Shown: piece after piece, positions 8,822 through 11,778 of the stretch
Layout: every line of letters begins with the position of its first letter
Numbering within the stretch: position 1 is the first letter of the stretch
Origin: Gammaproteobacteria bacterium
Lineage (GTDB): Bacteria > Pseudomonadota > Gammaproteobacteria > Xanthomonadales > Xanthomonadaceae
Direction: 5' to 3'
DNA length: 11,778 nt
Assembly (NCBI GenBank): GCA_026398715.1
Contig: JAPLSI010000233.1
Location: 1 to 11,778 of the forward strand
Program-made: the position numbers and the translations under genes
The notes under the pieces: model-generated
Seen by the model: the letters and a program-made list of their open reading frames with translations, nothing else
Database searches by the model: none
Told to the model about the DNA's origin: nothing

Positions 8822-9639
8822 GGCTGCACCATGGACGGCAGTTTCTCGGCCTGGTGGGTTGCGGCGGCGACCTTTGCGATCGGCGTCATCTGCAGCGCAA
8901 CGTCGGCCATGTCCAGCCCCAGCCCGTTGCTGGCCCCGCGCGAGCGCATCATCCGACCGAAGTCCACGTCCACGTAGCCCATCGGCTGTCCTTCCGCCGA
9001 GAACGCCATGCCCGGCACGCCATCCACGAGCAGCAGCGTCTTCGGGATGCGGGTTTCGCCCATGATGAATCCCGGGCGGAACACCGGCACGCCGCCCCAT
9101 TCGTCGGACGTGCGCAACAGCGAGAAGAAGGTCATGCCCGGCTCGGCGCGGATGCCCTTGTCCAGGTCTACAAAGGTCAGGCCCGCCGGCGGCGTCCGCA
9201 GGCGAAGCCAGGCCAGGCCCAGTTGCGTGTCACGGGTTACCAGGTCGGCAGGCAGCCAATCCTCGCTTCCGGCCAGGCGCACGCGGAACTCGCTGGACTT
9301 GGCGACCGGCGCCGAGCCTGGGCTCTGGCCGGCACCCATGAAGGTCCGGAAATCGACACTGACCGAGCGGTCAGGCACCAGCAGCAGTCCGTTCGCGCTG
9401 ACCAGCAAGGCTTGCGTGCGGTCCTCGATACGGTCTTCCTTGCCCGAGGCAGTCACCGACATGATGAACTTCACGGTTACCACCGAAGCGGCGTGCTGCG
9501 CCGTCAGCGACCGGTAGATGGCGCGATAGTCCTGCGCATCGTCGCGCCCGACCGGCGCGATGCCGGGGGCAGCATCGTCAGCAAGGCCGGCGGCCGGCAG
9601 GGCCAACAGTGCCGAAGCGAGGAGAATGGCGATCTTCAT
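8815..9639 (-). CDS. Exported HtrA-like pseudoprotease (trypsin fold without triad)
   Basis: The product has 274 residues and a signal peptide (MKIAILLASALLALPAAGLA, cleavage about 20). I do not recognise it as a named family. The body resembles the protease domain of the gene upstream: QALLVSANGLLLVPDRSV lines up with that protein's GTVVSEAGHIATNAHV, VTRDTQLGLAWLRL with VGTDTLSDLAVLQV, and VPGMAFSAEGQPMGYV with SGGPLVDLSGRIVGV. In these gap-free alignments the catalytic His, Asp and Ser positions are Arg91, Gly141 and Val208, so it should not cleave peptide bonds. No PDZ domain is visible. The ATG at 9639 overlaps the upstream stop (ATGA), with GGAG 5 bases before it, so translation is coupled to the protease and the two proteins probably work together in the periplasm. 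The protease fold is my inference from short aligned motifs. Confidence 0.8.
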   Translation of the reverse strand: MKIAILLASALLALPAAGLADDAAPGIAPVGRDDAQDYRAIYRSLTAQHAASVVTVKFIMSVTASGKEDRIEDRTQALLVSANGLLLVPDRSVSVDFRTFMGAGQSPGSAPVAKSSEFRVRLAGSEDWLPADLVTRDTQLGLAWLRLRTPPAGLTFVDLDKGIRAEPGMTFFSLLRTSDEWGGVPVFRPGFIMGETRIPKTLLLVDGVPGMAFSAEGQPMGYVDVDFGRMMRSRGASNGLGLDMADVALQMTPIAKVAAATHQAEKLPSMVQPK

Positions 9640-11714
9640 GGTTTCTCCGGGGCGTCTGCGTTCAGCCAATAACGTTCGAGGAACAGAATCCGGGTTTGCG
9701 TACCGCGGATTACCTGCAGCGGTATCAGGTTGTCGCCTGGCGAAGCCAGCGCGGTTTCCAGCGCCTTCGACAGTTGGTTGGGCGTACTGATCGCCTCGTT
9801 GCCAAGGTGGGTGATGACATCACCGCGACGCAGGTGCGCCAGACCGGCTGCGCCACCACTCTCCACGCCATCGATGTATACGCCCTGTTTATCGGAATTC
9901 AAGCGCAGGTTGACCCGGTCGTAGAAGCCCAGCTCGCTAAGCTGCGCCCGCAGGCGGCCGCTGGCCAGCGTGCGCAGGCCGGAGGTTTCCACCGGCGAAG
10001 GCAGCACGGCCAACTGGAATTCCTTCGGCTTGCCATCGCGCATCACGGTGAATTTTGCGGTGGTTCCCACGCTCAGGTCATGCACGCGCTGGTCGAAGCC
10101 TTCCGACGAAATGTCGTTGGCCGGCTTGAGCGCTTCACCGTCGATGGCGACCAGCAAGTCGCCGACTCGCGCGCCCTCGTTCGCCAACGGACTACCCGGA
10201 TAGATTCGCGAAATGCGGAAGCCAGCGCTCGGCAATCCGATGTCCTTCGCAAGCGTGCTGGTGAAGGGCTGCACTTCCACGCCAACCCAGGACTTGGGCA
10301 ACTCGGGCAGCGGTTCACGCGACTGGTCACCGAACACCGGTTTCAACAGGCTCAGGCGTTGCGAGCCGTTGCTCTCGAGTTGCAGCACCAACGGTTTTTC
10401 CTCGGTGGCCATCGCCGCCTGCGCCAGCATGTCGTCGAGCTGCGCCACGGGCTTGCCATTCACCGCGCTGATCACCACCCCTGCCGCGATTTCCGGCCTT
10501 GCGACGGCGGCCGGGCCGCCCGGGCGGATGCCCGTCACGAGTACGCCCGACTCGGCCTGGATATTGCGACGCTTGCCCATCGCAGGCGTCAGCTCCGAGG
10601 CCGACATGCCATAGGCCGCCAGCGCCGATTCGCGCCCGCGTTCAGTGGCCTGCGCCAGTGCCTTGAGCTTGATCTCGCGCTGCGTCCCGTTGCGCATCAC
10701 CTGCAGCGACACCATCGAATCGATCGGCAACTCGGCGATCGCCTGCTGTACCTGCGGCACGTCGATCGGTTGCAGCGCGGTGATCGGGCTGCCGTTGAGG
10801 CTGAGGATGCGGTCGCCTGCCTGCAGGCCGGCCTTCTCCGGCGGCGAGCCGCGTTCGACGGCATTGACCAGCACGCCCTGCGTATAGGGAGTGCCCTTCA
10901 ACGAGCGTAGGCGGAAGCCCAGCGATACACGCGGCACCTTGCCCTTCTGGATCAGCGACTCGACGATGCGGCCCGCTTCCGCGCCAGGGATGGCGAAGGC
11001 CAAGTCGCCGCCAACGATCATGCCGCGCGTATTCACGCCGACGATCCGTCCTGACAAGTCCACCAGCGGGCCACCGGAATTGCCGGGCGCGATCGAGGCG
11101 TCGTGCTGGATCCATGCGTAGTAGCGACCGGTGGGCTCGTCTTCGCTCAGGCTGTCTTCGTATTCCGCTTCGTCATCGAACAATGACACCAGCAGGCGGC
11201 GCGGATTGTTGACTACCCCGGCGCTCATGGAGTTGGACAGACCCCAGGGTGCGCCCATCGCCAGCACGGTGTCGCCAGGCCGCAAGTCCAGTTGCGTGGC
11301 GAATTGCGCATAGGCGAATTTTTCCGGCGTGGCCGGTTGCACCTGCAGCACGGCCAGATCTGACAGGGTATCCGTGCCCACCAGTTTGGCTGGCAATTCG
11401 CGACCGTCGGCGAAAACCACGCGGAAGGATTTTCCGTTCTGCGTGACGTGTGCGTTGGTGGCGATGTGCCCCGCTTCGCTGACGACGGTTCCGCTGCCGC
11501 TGGACACGCTGAGCGATGGTTCGCCCTGGCGGTAATCCTGGCGCACGGTGAGGATGCTGACGACGACGGGCAGCACCCGATCCCTGGCCGCAGCAATCCG
11601 ATTGCCGTCGGCGGGCGCAGGCAGCACCTGCTCGGCGAGCGCGGGGACAGCGACGAAAAATGACAAAGCCAGCGCGATCAGCGCAGGACGAACGCGTGGA
11701 TACGAAGGATGCAT
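9636..11714 (-). CDS. Exported HtrA/Deg-like serine protease with several PDZ domains
   Basis: The 692-residue product is a trypsin-like S1C protease of the cell envelope. A signal peptide (MHPSYPRVRPALIALALSFF, cleavage after ALA at 27) leads to the protease domain (about 38-256) with an intact triad: His89 in TNAHV, Asp119 in SDLAVL and Ser213 in APGNSGGPL. The loop before the serine is long and acidic (177-196). Four PDZ-like units follow, each with a GVxxxxVxxGSPA/AGLxxGD-type core: about 262-353 (RGSPPEKAGLQAGDRIL), 365-457, 474-571 (PGSPLANEGARVGDLLVAID) and 590-680 (GAAGLAHLRRGDVITHLG). DegP has two and is about 475 long. The start at 11714 is chosen for the signal peptide; an ATG at 11768 in the same frame would bury it. 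The ribosome site is weak. It is the first gene of a two-gene unit with the pseudoprotease. Confidence 0.9.
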   Translation of the reverse strand: MHPSYPRVRPALIALALSFFVAVPALAEQVLPAPADGNRIAAARDRVLPVVVSILTVRQDYRQGEPSLSVSSGSGTVVSEAGHIATNAHVTQNGKSFRVVFADGRELPAKLVGTDTLSDLAVLQVQPATPEKFAYAQFATQLDLRPGDTVLAMGAPWGLSNSMSAGVVNNPRRLLVSLFDDEAEYEDSLSEDEPTGRYYAWIQHDASIAPGNSGGPLVDLSGRIVGVNTRGMIVGGDLAFAIPGAEAGRIVESLIQKGKVPRVSLGFRLRSLKGTPYTQGVLVNAVERGSPPEKAGLQAGDRILSLNGSPITALQPIDVPQVQQAIAELPIDSMVSLQVMRNGTQREIKLKALAQATERGRESALAAYGMSASELTPAMGKRRNIQAESGVLVTGIRPGGPAAVARPEIAAGVVISAVNGKPVAQLDDMLAQAAMATEEKPLVLQLESNGSQRLSLLKPVFGDQSREPLPELPKSWVGVEVQPFTSTLAKDIGLPSAGFRISRIYPGSPLANEGARVGDLLVAIDGEALKPANDISSEGFDQRVHDLSVGTTAKFTVMRDGKPKEFQLAVLPSPVETSGLRTLASGRLRAQLSELGFYDRVNLRLNSDKQGVYIDGVESGGAAGLAHLRRGDVITHLGNEAISTPNQLSKALETALASPGDNLIPLQVIRGTQTRILFLERYWLNADAPEKP

Positions 11715-11729
11715 GGCGACCCCGGAAGA

Positions 11730-11751
11730 CTTGCCCCAGCTTAGGGCCAAG
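11730..11751. repeat. Imperfect inverted repeat in the leader of the HtrA-like gene
   Basis: CTTGCCCC (11730-11737) and GGGCCAAG (11744-11751) pair over seven of eight bases around AGCTTA, 16-37 bases before the start codon. It may be an operator or a leader hairpin, or chance in G+C-rich DNA. I found no convincing -35/-10 pair in the 64 bases up to the window edge. Confidence 0.35.
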
Positions 11752-11778
11752 CCGGGTGAAAAATCCATGAGTGTGCGA

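Noticed and set aside
9609..10910. Open frame of 433 codons on the + strand opposite the HtrA-like gene
   Set aside because: It is antisense to the PDZ region of a clear protease gene, with a His/Arg/Gln-rich composition and no recognisable domain.
11715..11768. Upstream ATG at 11768 as start of the HtrA-like protein
   Set aside because: It would add 18 residues before an otherwise well-formed signal peptide and has no better ribosome site.

Overview
The window is ordinary chromosomal DNA of a G+C-rich gammaproteobacterium. The gene order sucA-sucB-lpd, codons that favour G or C at the third position, a PilH-like regulator and the protein sequences all fit the Xanthomonadales/Lysobacterales (Lysobacter/Rhodanobacter/Xanthomonas relatives). 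This placement is inference from protein similarity as remembered, not from a search. I see no rRNA, tRNA, CRISPR array, insertion sequence, integrase or attachment site, and no gap between genes longer than about 155 bases.

Left part (1-5818, + strand). The 3' part of sucA, complete sucB and complete lpd encode E1, E2 and E3 of the 2-oxoglutarate dehydrogenase complex of the TCA cycle. They lie 17-25 bases apart and surely form one operon. A class I SAM-dependent methyltransferase of the leucine-carboxyl-methyltransferase-like family and a YhdH/AcuI-type medium-chain reductase follow closely and overlap each other by 8 bases, so they may be read through from the same operon.

Middle (5819-8821). 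A single-domain response regulator resembling PilH (twitching motility) converges on cbpA, with 4 bases between the two stop codons. On the - strand a small heat-shock protein (Hsp20) precedes cbpA (a DnaJ-type co-chaperone), with a rho-independent terminator between them. Hsp20 has a very good Shine-Dalgarno site and a plausible heat-shock (sigma-32-like) promoter. Divergent from hsp20 is a Prx5-type peroxiredoxin, followed by a secreted glycine-zipper protein and a strong terminator.

Right part (8815-11778, - strand). This two-gene unit is the most interesting region. The first gene encodes an exported HtrA/Deg-like serine protease of 692 residues with an intact His-Asp-Ser triad, an enlarged acidic loop just before the catalytic serine and apparently four PDZ-like domains instead of the usual one or two. 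The second gene starts inside its stop codon (ATGA overlap). It encodes an exported protein of 274 residues that looks like the same protease fold with all three triad residues replaced. A translationally coupled protease and pseudoprotease suggest a regulated envelope quality-control pair. With Hsp20, CbpA and peroxiredoxin, the right half reads as a stress and protein-quality neighbourhood.
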